A DNA stretch of 64,000 bases from Epinephelus fuscoguttatus (Eukaryota; Chordata; Actinopteri; Perciformes; Serranidae): the NCBI RefSeq assembly GCF_011397635.1, contig NC_064756.1, positions 16,943,817 to 17,007,816 of the forward strand, given 5' to 3'. Of the stretch, positions 1 to 11,259 are shown piece by piece. Positions within the stretch are counted from its first letter, which is position 1, and every line of letters begins with the position of its first letter. The position numbers were made by a program, and so were the translations under genes. Below the pieces are notes generated by a model. That model made no database searches, was not told the DNA's origin, and worked only from the letters and a program-made list of their open reading frames with translations.

Positions 1-660
1 TTTTGCATTCACTGTTCATTGCACTTGTACTCACTTTCTAATAACTGACTGATTTGCTTTCTGTGAAATATTTACTCATATGTTACTCAACTGAATGTAT
101 CAATAATCAGTGTATAATCAGAATCAAGAAACACATAATCATTGTTAATCATGTTTTGTTGTTACCCTAGTTAGGAGCTAAAAATGATGGTGTATGCCTT
201 CACCATCTGTGCTCAAGTTGGTGTGTTTGCACTCAGGTGATGTCATGATGTTCTGAGTTTAAGAGACAATGGTGGCAGAAGTAGAGCGTAGTGATCTGAG
301 GGCTCTGCCAACAAGGCCTACAATGGGAGGGGAATGTGAACAGCATGAAAGTGAATGCAATATTGAAACAACTGAGTCTGCTCCAGGGTCCAGCTCAGTG
401 TGTGCGTGTGTGTGTGTGTGTGTAACTCACAGTTAATCTATTTCACTTTGAACTCTGATGGACTGCATTTTATTTACTGGTAAAGTGTGGGTAAAGATCT
501 AACGAAACAAGCCTGAAGAAGGATTTTTATTCCACATTTCTTTCCCTGTAAAACCAATATTGTGATTTATGTAATGCAAGTTCCTATTTAATATCATTTA
601 TTCAATAAAAATAAACATGTTTCATCTCACTTCCTTCTCTTCTTGTTTATTAATATCCTG
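1..660 (+). pseudogene. 3' end of a plus-strand Ig-PAN-lectin family gene copy (copy D)
   Basis: This stretch matches, on the plus strand, the 3' non-coding end of genes A, B and C, which lie on the minus strand at 20890-21544, 45640-46250 and 55022-55670. It includes the shared GT microsatellite near 400-422 and an AATAAA signal. The coding exons would lie left of the window, so nothing can be said about whether the gene is intact. In this family the stop codon lies upstream of this region, so I read it as 3' UTR. Short open frames running through the GT repeat are not conserved and I do not treat them as coding. Confidence 0.6.
604..609 (+). terminator. Poly(A) signal AATAAA of copy D
   Basis: AATAAA lies at the position equivalent to the signals of copies A, B, C and E, about 180 bases beyond the microsatellite in the shared 3' UTR. 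Confidence 0.5.
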
Positions 661-881
661 TCTCTATTTTGAAGCCAGTTGCATGCATGCCTAGTACAAT
701 GATATCAATCTGTTGGTTTGATTTCACTGAAATACACTCTAAAGATCAACATTATCCTCTCATAACATCATTGCAGTCATTACATTTTGTGTATTTAGCC
801 TAAATTTAACCAATACTTTCATCAGAAATCATTTCATGTCGACACAGCTCCAGAGACCCACCATCATTAACCCTAGGTGAG

Positions 882-1281
882 ATCTTACCTGAATGTTTCA
901 TCACATTCCTGTTAATAGTTCACCCAAAAAGTCAGAATAACAATGGCATCAATTTACATAAAGCAGTTCTTACTTTATCATAGTATGCCATATACACAAT
1001 TACAGTGTTAGTGTGCATCTGTGCAGACCTCAGTGTTTTAAGTCATCCATCATAATAACATCAGTTAGCCATCTTTCTTCTATCTTACCTGAATGTTTCA
1101 TCACATTCCTGTTAATAGTTCACCCAAAAAGTCAGAATAACAATGGCATCAATTTACATAAAGCAGTTCTTACTTTATCATAGTATGCCATATACACAAT
1201 TACAGTGTTAGTGTGCATCTGTGCAGACCTCAGTGTTTTAAGTCATCCATCATAATAACATCAGTTAGCCATCTTTCTTCT
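882..1281. repeat. Perfect 200-bp tandem duplication
   Basis: Bases 882-1081 and 1082-1281 are the same 200-base unit repeated head to tail, with no difference that I can see. The unit contains the intronic element of about 170 bp that recurs near 20450-20640, 21855-22020, 22315-22480, 22780-22945, 28083-28215 and 45180-45360. The homologous inverted arm at 20400-20640 has only one copy. The duplication is therefore younger than the inverted duplication, or is an assembly artefact. Confidence 0.85.
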
Positions 1282-1928
1282 CATTTAACAAAATTAGGTT
1301 ACTGGTAACTTAAATTATTGGAACAACATGTAGAGAAAATACACATCTGGTAAATACTTTATGCATCCTTGTTTTTAGAATACCTACAGAGTTAGGTCCC
1401 ATCAGTCTCAAACCAGTCCAGTTGAATATTGGGTAACAATTCAGTGGCGTCACATTTAGTTATGTTGAAGAAAAAGGTGCAACTATGTTCATTTAGTTGT
1501 GAGTGTTAAAATGTTTTTACATACAGTAGTCCTAACTGCAGTTTTTATATATGTATATATATCATCAGAATCAGATGTAGATGCTTTACTATAAACTATG
1601 CTCCATCTCACTGGAGATTTGATTTTACTGTTAGCAGTTTTACACCAGGTACATGGAAAGGCACTGCTAAATAAAGACTGCCATCCTATGGCCACTTATG
1701 ATAGTGCAGCTTTTGTTGGTAATAATATCTGTGATGCATCTTTATTCTCAGTTCATTTAATCATGAATCATGTTACACACCAATGCTCAATGCCAGTAGA
1801 CTACATGTGAGGTGATTACCATGGGACTACAGCAGAGACTCCAGCCTGCAAACATACATTTGTTATTAATATTTGGGGTTGCTTGTATTAAATGTCGTGC
1901 AGCTTTGGACAGATCAAACAATCCTGAC
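1282..1928 (+). repeat. Family-internal non-coding segment, left arm of an inverted repeat
   Basis: This stretch matches 19782-20440 in reverse and the segment between stalk and lectin exons in genes B (about 47100-47350) and C (about 56510-56760). It contains a recurring 70-codon open frame (1598-1810) that is conserved only as far as the DNA is. Gene B splices in frame without it, so I leave it as intronic. The segment stops abruptly where the BEL/Pao LTR begins. Confidence 0.5.
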
Positions 1929-2347
1929 TGTAGAGCGACTATCCAAAAGCAAAAATATAGTCGCCAAGAGGCTAAGTAGGGGAAAAACTTTACTTGTTGG
2001 ACGCGCTGGCATGTCAATAAATCTTCGCTCCAAAGATGTTGCGTTTTACATATTTATTGCTGATAAAACAAATGTGAAACAACTTCCCAAAGTCTAAAAA
2101 CAATTCCTTTTGCTAGTGTTGAGCGATCAAAAGCATCAAAGCGATCAAAGCGGTCAGCAAAAGTGAGACTTCCCCCCTCATCCTCTCAGTTCATTCATAA
2201 GAGCCGCCCGGTGAAGAACGGCTGATTTTACTACTATCGCTGCTGACGTACCACCAACACCACGTGACACATCCTTGTAAGTGACCAAATATGGCATGCA
2301 AAGAAACTTAATACAAAATACTACAATAACAATAACTGGCACCTACA
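1929..2347 (-). repeat. 3' LTR of the BEL/Pao element
   Basis: The LTR runs from TGTAG to CTACA on either strand, giving inverted 5-bp ends. It matches 10840-11259 with about ten differences. A purine-rich tract lies just inside it on the minus strand, as expected for a polypurine primer. The left flank is lectin-array sequence. Confidence 0.9.
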
Positions 2348-4479
2348 TTCCGGCCCCATAATTATTACAGTTGCCCCAGTAATAATTACAAATACATAAC
2401 CCACATAAGCAAACAATACAATTTATCGGGCCCTTTACATTTATCCTTTTTTGTGTATATTTTTTGCAAGGTGTCCATAGTCCATTGTATGTATAAAGTT
2501 CATGGTAGATCTTGATCCAATCTTCTTGAGCCATGTCATGTCAAGTCATGTCTAGGACAGAGGTTACCAGCACATGTCCTAAGTGAGTCATCACTCACGT
2601 CAAGTCTAAGTCAAACAAGTCAAAACAGCCTTCAACACTGTTCCGACTCCTGAAGAAGACAGATCTTGGTCACAGGTCTACTAAGAACGCTGGTCTGGGT
2701 CTTAATTTTGACCTGCCGCACTAATCCTCTTCTGTCTGGCACCGCCTCAGTGACTCTTCCAATGACCCAGGAATTCCGAGGAGCGGAATCGTCCACTATT
2801 AGCACGATATCCCCGAGAATGAAGTTCCTCTTGACCTTTGTCCACTTCTGGCATTCCTGTAGTTGTGGCAAATACTCCTTAGTCCACCTTTTCCAAAACA
2901 AATCAGAAATATATTGGACCTGCTTCCATCTGCGACGTGCATAACTGTCCTCCTTGTGAAACAGACCAGGTGGTAAACAGGGCTTGGTTTTGAGAAGTAG
3001 AAGATGGTTGGGTGTCAGTGCTTCCAAATCATTTAGGTCAGTGGATTCCTTGGTAAGGGGTCTGCTATTGAGAATAGACTCAACCTCACAGAGGACTGTC
3101 TGGAGTCCCTCCTCATCCAAACTTTGTGCTCTCAAAGTGGCATTAAGAACCCCTCTAATGGAACGAATCAACCTCTCCCATGCTCCACCATGGTGTGATC
3201 CGGTAGGAGGATTAAAGGTCCACTTGATTCCTTTCAATGAGAGTGTGTCGTTGATCTGTTCCAGGTTCCATCCGTCAATGGCTCGTTTCAACTCACGCTC
3301 TGCACCAATGAAATTAGTGCCATTGTCTGAGCGGAGCTCCTTAACCTGTCCTCTTCTTGCGATGAAGCGTCGCAAGGCATTAATGAAAGAATCTGTGTCT
3401 AAAGATGAAGCAACTTCAATGTGCACTGCTCTTATCACCAAACAGGTGAAGATGACTCCATATCGTTTGACAAGACTCCTTCCACGCTTGATGTCAAAAG
3501 GTCCAAAATAGTCTACCCCGACGTAACTGAAGGGAGGTTCATCTGGTGAAACCCTGTCGACAGGCAAGTCTGCCATTTGCTGTTGACCAGTGGCTCCATG
3601 TAGCCTGCGACAGACAACACATTTGGATAAAATCCTTCTTATGGCAACACCCGCAGCAGGAATCCAATAGCGTTGACGTAGCCTCGACAGCACATGGTTC
3701 CTGCCACCATGGCCGACCTCTTGATGAATGTGGCGTATGATGAGGTCTGAGATGTGAAGCTCTTTAGCTATGATAGCTGGGTGTTTAGACTCTTCAGGCA
3801 TAGCCACCTTACTAAGCCGACCTCCAACTCTCAAAACGCCATCCTCCAGTATCGGATTGAGCCTGTATATGTGACTGTTTCCTTTCACACTCTCTCTCCT
3901 CTGAAGGCAAGAAAACTCTTCCGCGTACTTTTGTATCTGACAGAACTTGATTATTTCTAGTTCACTGGTTTTGATTTCTTCCAATGAGAGGGGACCACGA
4001 CACACCTCAACATCCTTGTGCTGCTTTGCATTTGATGCAGACTGAGAAAAATGGACATCAACTTCCTTTCTTTTCCTGATATTCAATAGCAGAGCCTTAA
4101 GCCTTAGTATCCAGGCCATCACTCTTGAGAGACTTGTCCAGGATGAGCTGCGGTTTATCAAACATGTCACAGCATTGTCTTTCTCTTGTTCCACAGAAAC
4201 AATAGCAGAAACCTTGACTTCCGGGTCTCCAGACAGTGGCTCTCCCAAGTCATCTGGATCAACAGGCCAAGCTTCCTTTGGTTGCGGGAGAAATGGGGGA
4301 CCACACATCCACATTTCATTCTTTAGAAAAGATTCCACTCTCACACCTCTGGAGGCAAGATCTGCCGGATTGTGCATTGTAGGCACATACCTCCATTGAG
4401 ATGGATTAGACATCTTGAGAATCTCTGTGACTCTGTTGGCTACAAAGACACGAAACCTCGAAGTCTCATTTTTGATATA

Positions 4480-4750
4480 CAGTACAGGCCAAAAGTTTGG
4501 ACACACCTTCTCATTCAATGCATTTTCTTTATTTTCATGACTATTTACATTGTAGATTCTCACTGAAGGCATCAAAACTATGAATGAACACATGTGGAGT
4601 TATGTACTTAACAAAAAAAGGTGAAATAACTGAAAACATGTTTTATATTCTAGTTTCTTCAAAATAGCCACCCTTTGCTCTGATTACTGCTTTGCACACT
4701 CTTGGCATTCTCTCCATGAGCTTCAAGAGGTAGTCACCTGAAATGGTTTC
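4480..4750. repeat. Left terminal inverted repeat of the Tc1 element
   Basis: Pairs with 5832-6102. The inner part of this TIR is the reverse complement of the transposase C-terminal codons, so the left end carries an antisense copy of the gene's 3' end. Confidence 0.9.
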
Positions 4751-4892
4751 CACTTCACAGGTGTGCCTTATCAGGGTTAATTAGTGGAATTTCTTGCTTT
4801 ATCAATGGGGTTGGGACCATCAGTTGTGTTGTGCAGAAGTCAGGTTAATACACAGCCGACAGCCCTATTGGACAACTGTTAAAATTTATATT

Positions 4893-5939
4893 ATGGCAAG
4901 AACCAATCAGCTAACTAAAGAAAAACGAGTGGCCATCATTACTTTAAGAAATGAAGGTCAGTCAGTCCGGAAAATTACAAAAACTTTAAATGTGTCCCCA
5001 AGTGGAGTCGCAAAAACCATCAAGCGCTACAACGAAACTGGCACACATGAGGACCGACCCAGGAAAGGAAGACCAAGAGTCACCTCTGCTTCTGAGGATA
5101 AGTTCATCCGAGTCACCAGCCTCAGAAATCGCAAGTTAACAGCAGCTCAGATCAGAGACCAGATGAATGCCACACAAAGTTCTAGCAGCAGACCCATCTC
5201 TAGAACAACTGTTAAGAGGAGACTGCGCGAATCAGGCCTTCATGGTCAAATAGCTGCTAGGAAACCACTGCTAAGGAGAGGCAACAAGCAGAAGAGATTT
5301 GTTTGGGCCAAGAAACACAAGGAATGGACATTAGACCAGTGGAAATCTGTGCTTTGGTCTGATGAATTTGAGATCTTTGGTTCCAACTGCCGTTTCTTTG
5401 TGAGACGCAGAAAAGGTGAACGGATGGATTCCACATGCCTGGTTCCCACTGTGAAGCATGGAGGAGGAGGTGTGATGGTGTGGGGGTGTTTTGCTGGTGA
5501 CACTGTTGGGGATTTATTCAAAATTGAAGGCACACTGAACCAGCATGGCTACCACAGCATCCTGCAGCGACATGCCATCCCATCCGGTTTGCGTTTAGTT
5601 GGACGATCATTTATTTTTCAACAGGACAATGACCCCAAACACACCTCCAGGCTGTGTAAGGGCTATTTGACCAAGAAGGAGAGTGATGGAGTGCTGCGGC
5701 AGATGACCTGGCCTCCACAGTCACCGGACCTGAACCCAGTCGAGATGGTTTGGGGTGAGCTGGACCGCAGAGTGAAGGCAAAGGGGCCAACAAGTGCTAA
5801 ACACCTCTGGGAACTCCTTCAAGACTGTTGGAAAACCATTTCAGGTGACTACCTCTTGAAGCTCATGGAGAGAATACCAAGAGTGTGCAAAGCAGTAATC
5901 AGAGCAAAGGGTGGCTATTTTGAAGAAACTAGAATATAA
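4893..5939 (+). CDS. Tc1-family transposase, intact, DD38E spacing
   Basis: 348 residues, uninterrupted. The ATG at 4893 is chosen because it begins MARTNQLTKEKR, the usual start for the family; the frame is open upstream to 4794 but that part lies in the leader. The N-terminal half (about 1-120) has two helix-turn-helix units of the paired-like DNA-binding type, with a GRPR-like motif at about 59-62. The catalytic domain shows D157 (in LWSDE), D245 (in QQDNDPKHT) and E284 (in SPDLNPVE). There are 38 residues between the second Asp and the Glu, against 34 in Sleeping Beauty-type Tc1, matching the DD38E (Intruder) sibling group. The glycine-rich box KHGGGGVMVWG is present. The enzyme cuts and pastes the element at TA sites. 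The last 36 codons, stop included, lie inside the right TIR. Activity is inferred only from intactness. Confidence 0.93.
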   Translation: MARTNQLTKEKRVAIITLRNEGQSVRKITKTLNVSPSGVAKTIKRYNETGTHEDRPRKGRPRVTSASEDKFIRVTSLRNRKLTAAQIRDQMNATQSSSSRPISRTTVKRRLRESGLHGQIAARKPLLRRGNKQKRFVWAKKHKEWTLDQWKSVLWSDEFEIFGSNCRFFVRRRKGERMDSTCLVPTVKHGGGGVMVWGCFAGDTVGDLFKIEGTLNQHGYHSILQRHAIPSGLRLVGRSFIFQQDNDPKHTSRLCKGYLTKKESDGVLRQMTWPPQSPDLNPVEMVWGELDRRVKAKGPTSAKHLWELLQDCWKTISGDYLLKLMERIPRVCKAVIRAKGGYFEETRI

Positions 5940-6102
5940 AACATGTTTTCAGTTATTTCACCTTTTTTTGTTAAGTACATAACTCCACATGTGTTCATTC
6001 ATAGTTTTGATGCCTTCAGTGAGAATCTACAATGTAAATAGTCATGAAAATAAAGAAAACGCATTGAATGAGAAGGTGTGTCCAAACTTTTGGCCTGTAC
6101 TG
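5832..6102. repeat. Right terminal inverted repeat of the Tc1 element
   Basis: Pairs with 4480-4750, ends in CTGTACTG and is followed by the TA target duplication. It overlaps the 3' end of the transposase gene. Confidence 0.9.
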
Positions 6103-9100
6103 TATTTCAGAGCAGAGGTACTGTCTGACCAGAAAACAGAGTCTTGTAGCTTCATCCTCAACTCCCTTCTCCACAGCTTATCCATATGAGCCGCCACCAC
6201 AGCTGCTGTCAGTTCCATACGTGGGATTGTCACAGGCTTTAAAGGTGCCACCCTGGACTTTCCCATTATGAAGGCACTGTGTGCCAAACCTTGGTGATTG
6301 TGCAACAGTAGGTAGGTGACGGTCCCATATCCCTCTTCGCTTGCATCCGCAAAATGATGTAACTGTGCAGCAGTTATTTCTCCAAAGTTAGGAGGTTTCA
6401 AACATCTGCTGGTGCTGAAGCCATTCAACGTTTGTAGCTCTTTCACCCAGCCCGTCCACTCCTGGGCAGCAGATGCTGGTATAGTGTCATCCCATCCCAG
6501 CCCTTTGCGGCACAGGTCTTGAAGGATCCTTTTAGCTGTGAAAATCACAGGAGACAAAATTCCCAGAGGATCATAGAATGAACTGACGGTTGAAAGGATT
6601 CCTCTACGTGTCAATGGCCTATCTGGAAAGGTTACACAGAATCCAAAGGTGTCAGACTGCGCGCACCATCGCACTCCCAGTGCTCTCTCCACTGGTAGGA
6701 TATCCTGGTCCAGATCTTAGGTCCTTGACCTCCTTTGTCCTTTCCTCCTCTGGTATTGCAGCACACAGCGGCTGTTACTTATCCACTTGGTTAAATTGAA
6801 GCCTCCCTTGGCACATATCCTCCTTAGGTCCTCATACAGGCATATAGCTTCCTGTTCTGAGGCCACAGAAGCGAGGAGGTCATCAACATAAAAACTGTGC
6901 ATGATGGTTTCAAACACCTGCTGGCTGAAGAGCTCTTTGTTATCTTCGGCGCACCTCCGGAGAGCAAAATTAGCACAGCTTGGGAAAGATGTAGCCCCAA
7001 ACAGATGGACAACCATCCTGTACTCCACCATACACTGGCTAAAGTCTCCATTGGGCCACCATAGAAATCGTAACAGGTCTGCATCTTCCTTTGGCACTCG
7101 AACCTGGTGAAACATGGCCTCGATGTCGGACATGAGAACAATAGGTTCTTTCCTGAACCTAGTTAAGACGCCAATCAACATGCTTGTGAGGTCTGGTCCT
7201 TGCAGGAGATGTGCATTGAGTGAGGCCCCTTTGAATGATGCTCCACAATCAAAAACAACACGCATCTTCCTTTTTTGAGGATGGTATACCCCATGATGAG
7301 GGATATACCAAACCTTGCCATCACTGCGCTTCAGATCTGTGTCTGGCACTCTTTCTGCAAATCCACTTGCTATGAGGTCGTTCGTGAATGCAATGTAGTC
7401 CCTGTGGAATGATGGCTCCCTAACAAACCTCCTCTTCAAATTAAGAATATGTTGCTCGGCAACTATGCGGTTGTTAGGCATGCTTAAATTTCTGTCTTTA
7501 AGAGGCAAAGCAATGCTGTAATGGCCATCAACCAGTTTCACAGACCTGTCAGCCATTTCCAAGAACCTGCAATCCTCCCTTGACATCCCCAACAGTTCAT
7601 CTTGGTTGTTCTCAGGGAAGTCTGTCTTAAACTGTTTATTCCAGAGCTCGTCAAGTGTGATGGCTGAAATTCTATTGATGGTAACTGCTGACTGGCACCC
7701 GGGACTATCAGTGCATCCACAAAGTGGTCCATTTACTGTCCAACCCAGCATCGTCTTGACAGCATATGGCCCTCCATCCACACTCCTAATAACCTCCAGG
7801 GGCTCCAAAGCACTGGGGACATTTGTGCCTATCAGAATCTCCACATCTGCATCTATTTCTGGCAAGCAGAGATGTTTCAAATGAGGCCATTTTCCCAAGT
7901 CCTGCTGTCGTGGGATGTTGCCTGCTGTCGACAGGCATCTCATGTTGTATGAAGAGCTTTGGTATTTCACAATACACATCACTGTCCAATCCAGCAATTT
8001 CCAAATAAGATGCAATACCACTGTCAACAACTTTATCTTGGCCCATGGTGCGCAAAAGAATCCTTGTTTTCCTCCCAGGGAGACCCAGCTTGTCCATCAG
8101 ACTCACGGTGCAGAAAGATGCAGTGCTTCCTGGGTCCAAAAAGGCATATGGACCCAGGAAGCACTGCATCCTGGGTCCAAAAAGGCATATGTTTCAACTG
8201 CCCTTTGCCCCTTACTTGACTTGACTCTGACTGGTACAATGGCAAGTTTACAGTCCTGGTCACCGGCCCCAGTGAGACCGCTAGTTCGTATTTCAACCAT
8301 ACCACTGTCCGCTGCCTTTGCTGAGATGCTATTTTCCTTCTCTGCCTCCACTTCATTTTCCTTTTGATGGATGTGCAAAAGGCTGCGGTGTCGTGAGCCA
8401 CATTTTTGGCATGAAAGACGCTTCCTGCACTCTTTGCTGATGTGCCCAGTGCACAAACACCCAAAGCAAACTCCATTAGTTTTCAGGAAATTCATCTTTT
8501 CACTGTGAGCTTTCCTCTCCAATAGAGTGCATGACTTCAATGTGTGTCCACAGCACTTACAGTAGAGGCAAGCCTTCTCAGATCCATCCGCTTTGTTATC
8601 TGGTGGAGCCCTTTTTTTTAACTGTTGTAACAGTCATGCCAAAACTGCTCCCCCTAACCTTTGAACGAGGCATGGATTTTGTTCTGCCACCTTCCTTGAC
8701 TGCCGCCAGTGTTGGAGCATCCTGTATGTCTCCAAATACAGGCAATAGCAATCTTCACTTGACACTCAATGAAGTTTACAATATCAACAAACATGGCTCT
8801 GCGCCGACCCCTTTCCTGTATGTCACAAGCTGTAGTACGCCACTTGTCCCTTAGCTTGTATGGTAGCTTCTTGATCACAGTGAGCATATTTGCTGATGTA
8901 TTCAAATCACACAGGTTATATACATCCTTCATGGCATTACAACATCCACGTAAGAACAAACTGTATGCTTGTAAAGCCTTTGCACCTCTGATTTAATTGA
9001 TGACCATGAAAATATTTTATTCATGTAAGCCGATGCTATTACATGATCATTTCCAAAATGCTCATGAAGCAAAGCCTTTGCTGTGGCATATCCATTTCCA

Positions 9101-10839
9101 TCAGTCATATGTTGACAGCTTCTGACTAACTGTTGTGGCTGCCCCCTGGTGTATTGCTCTAGGTAGTGAAGGCAGTCACTCCCATTGTTGGTCTTCAGTT
9201 CTATTGTTTGTTCAAATGACTGCATGAAAGCATGATATTGCAGTGGATTGCCGTCAAAGATCTGAATGTCCCTTTTTGGCAATGATGCTAGACTTTGTTG
9301 ATGCACCAGCATTGATGTTATTTCATTTTGTTTTTCCATAATAGACATCATGTTATGTTCACTACTGTTCCTAGAAAGGGGTGCATTCTTGTTTTTCAGA
9401 TGAGACACTGGGGGCGCTGCATAATTTGGAGCTGTGATCTGTGGTTTTATTGGCATTGAGGACCCCTGCTGGGTCCTGACAGCTTCTTCAAATTGTTTTG
9501 CCTTTGCACCTCCAAATATGCACGGTCCTCTTCCATCCATTTCATCTTCACATGGTAGAAAAGGCTCTGCATGGATATTAAGTCCCTTCTCAAAATAAGA
9601 CTCCATGCCATCCAGTTTCTTAGAAGAAGCACTCATCCTGCTCGATCCAGCAGTTCTCAAAACATTTACTTTTGCCATGGATGCAGCTATTTCTGCTTCA
9701 AGTTGAAGCTGTTCTTTTCGTTTCCTTATTTGCTCTTCCTGCTCTTCAAGAGCATGTTTTTCTTTGAGCAACTTTTGCCGAGCCAGTAAAGCAGCCATTT
9801 CAGCCTCAGCTCTGAGGCGTGCAGATGCAGTAGATGAGACATTAGACCTTGTGCCATGTTTCACGCTGCCTTTATTTGAAATGCTGTCAAATGGCGTTAT
9901 TTCATCATGATCATCATTATGAGGATTTTGGTGAAATTGAAGCTCTTTTCCATTTTCCACATCCCACTGTGCTTCCTTTTCCACTGCTGAGGCCTCCTGC
10001 TGCTGTGACCTTCCAGACATGTGAGTTTCCGACAAGGGTTTATTTGGAGGTATGTTGGTTATTTTAAACCATGCTTCAACATCCTTAATGCATTCTTCCT
10101 TATGTTTATTGACCTTTGAAAACCATTCATTTTGTTTTTGTTGTTCATCAGTGGGAATTAACAGTATCAGAGATTCACGTAAAGCAGTAGCATCATCAGA
10201 TAATTGCATCAAGACATTTGACCAGTGAAACATTTTTTTCATCCCTCATGAGCTCTTTGAGAAACAAAATCAGACGTTTTATTTCATCCACTTTCCTTTT
10301 ACGCTCCTTTTGAATTGATTCAATTTTATTCATCATGGCCTTTTCCGTGAGAATTATTTTTCTTTTCTCCTCAAGTTTGCCAACAATTGAACCAGCATTT
10401 GTGGCACTCATTTTGCATGCACAGAAAAATGATCACGAAGAGAATCCGATGCAAAACCAGCAATATCAACAGCCACAGAAGTCGCTCATAACTTTATGAA
10501 ATCCAGCACTGCGCAGCAAACCACTGACTTGCCACAGTCCACTCCAAACATTGCATCAACCTCTCATCGCGACAATCAACACACCGAGACAACACACAAA
10601 TTTCAATTCGGCAGCAACCAGTTCAAACTGTTTCCAACAGACCAACATAACAGCAGAACTAAAACAGGTTACATACCGCTCTGATCACCATGCGATGTTG
10701 CCCGGCTGATGCGATGTGTGAGGCTTCCTGGCTGGAATCAATCATTCAATTTCCATCCATTTGCTCCGCGTCCAAAGCGTGGCTTGATGAGTCCCTCGCA
10801 GCTCCAATTCAACTCAATTTGTCTTGTTTTTGCTGACAA

Positions 10840-11259
10840 TGTAGAGCGACTATCCAAAAGCAAAAATATAGTCGCCAAGAGGCTATGTAGGGGAAAAACT
10901 TTACTTGCCGGACGCGCTGGCATGTCAATAAATCTTCGCTCCAAAGATGTTGCGTTTTACATATTTATTGCTGATAAAACAAATGTGAAACAACTTCCCA
11001 AAGTCTAAAAACAATTCCTTTTGCTAGTGTTGAGCGATCAAAAGCATCAAAGCGATCAAAGCGGTCAGCAAAAGTGAGACTTCCCCCCTCACCCTCTCAA
11101 TTCATTCATAAGAGCGGTCTCGGTGAAGAACGGCTGATTTTACTACTATCGCTGCTGACGTACCACCAACACCACGTGACACATCCTCGTAAGTGACCAA
11201 ATATGGCATGCAAAGAAACTTAATACAAAATACTACAATAACAATAACTGGCACCTACA
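10840..11259 (-). repeat. 5' LTR of the BEL/Pao element
   Basis: The second LTR copy, 420 bp, about 97-98% identical to 1929-2347, with the same TGTAG...CTACA ends. The base after it starts the leader of the Gypsy element. The five bases flanking the two LTRs do not match each other, so no target duplication is visible. Confidence 0.9.

Larger units (their letters stand above)
4480..6102 (+). mobile_element. Complete Tc1-family DNA transposon nested in the BEL/Pao element
   Basis: A 1623-bp transposon flanked by TA on both sides (4478-4479 and 6103-6104), the target duplication used by Tc1/mariner. The termini begin CAGTACAGGCC. The terminal inverted repeats are about 271 bp (4480-4750 and 5832-6102), differ at only a few positions, and include the last 108 bases of the transposase gene. 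The one open frame is uninterrupted. The end sequence resembles the widespread fish Tc1 group that includes the plaice Passport/PPTN elements, but that is from memory. It inserted after the BEL/Pao element and looks recent. Confidence 0.93.
1929..11259 (-). mobile_element. BEL/Pao LTR retrotransposon, fossil copy with both LTRs
   Basis: An LTR element read on the minus strand, with two near-identical LTRs of about 420 bp. The parts in order from its 5' end are: a gag-like region rich in Glu/Lys coiled coil (roughly 8.9-10.4 kb); a Cys-rich and aspartic-protease-like region (about 7.8-8.5 kb); Pao-type reverse transcriptase with RNase H (about 6.1-8.0 kb, with an F-Y-V-D-D active-site motif); and an integrase with the zinc-binding and DDE core plus the C-terminal domain typical of BEL/Pao (about 2.6-4.4 kb). 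A Tc1 transposon sits inside the pol region. The coding capacity is broken in several places (I estimate five to eight). LTR identity of about 97-98% suggests a fairly young insertion. Confidence 0.9.

Noticed and set aside
1598-1810. A 60-70-codon frame recurring at 1598-1810, 19900-20112, 47162-47353 and 56569-56760
   Set aside because: It lies between stalk and lectin exons, but gene B splices in frame without it. No acceptor/donor pair of matching phase frames it, and its conservation equals that of the surrounding repeated DNA.
2666-3960. Plus-strand open frames opposite the BEL/Pao integrase region
   Set aside because: They are antisense shadows of the retroelement's pol and show no domain of their own.
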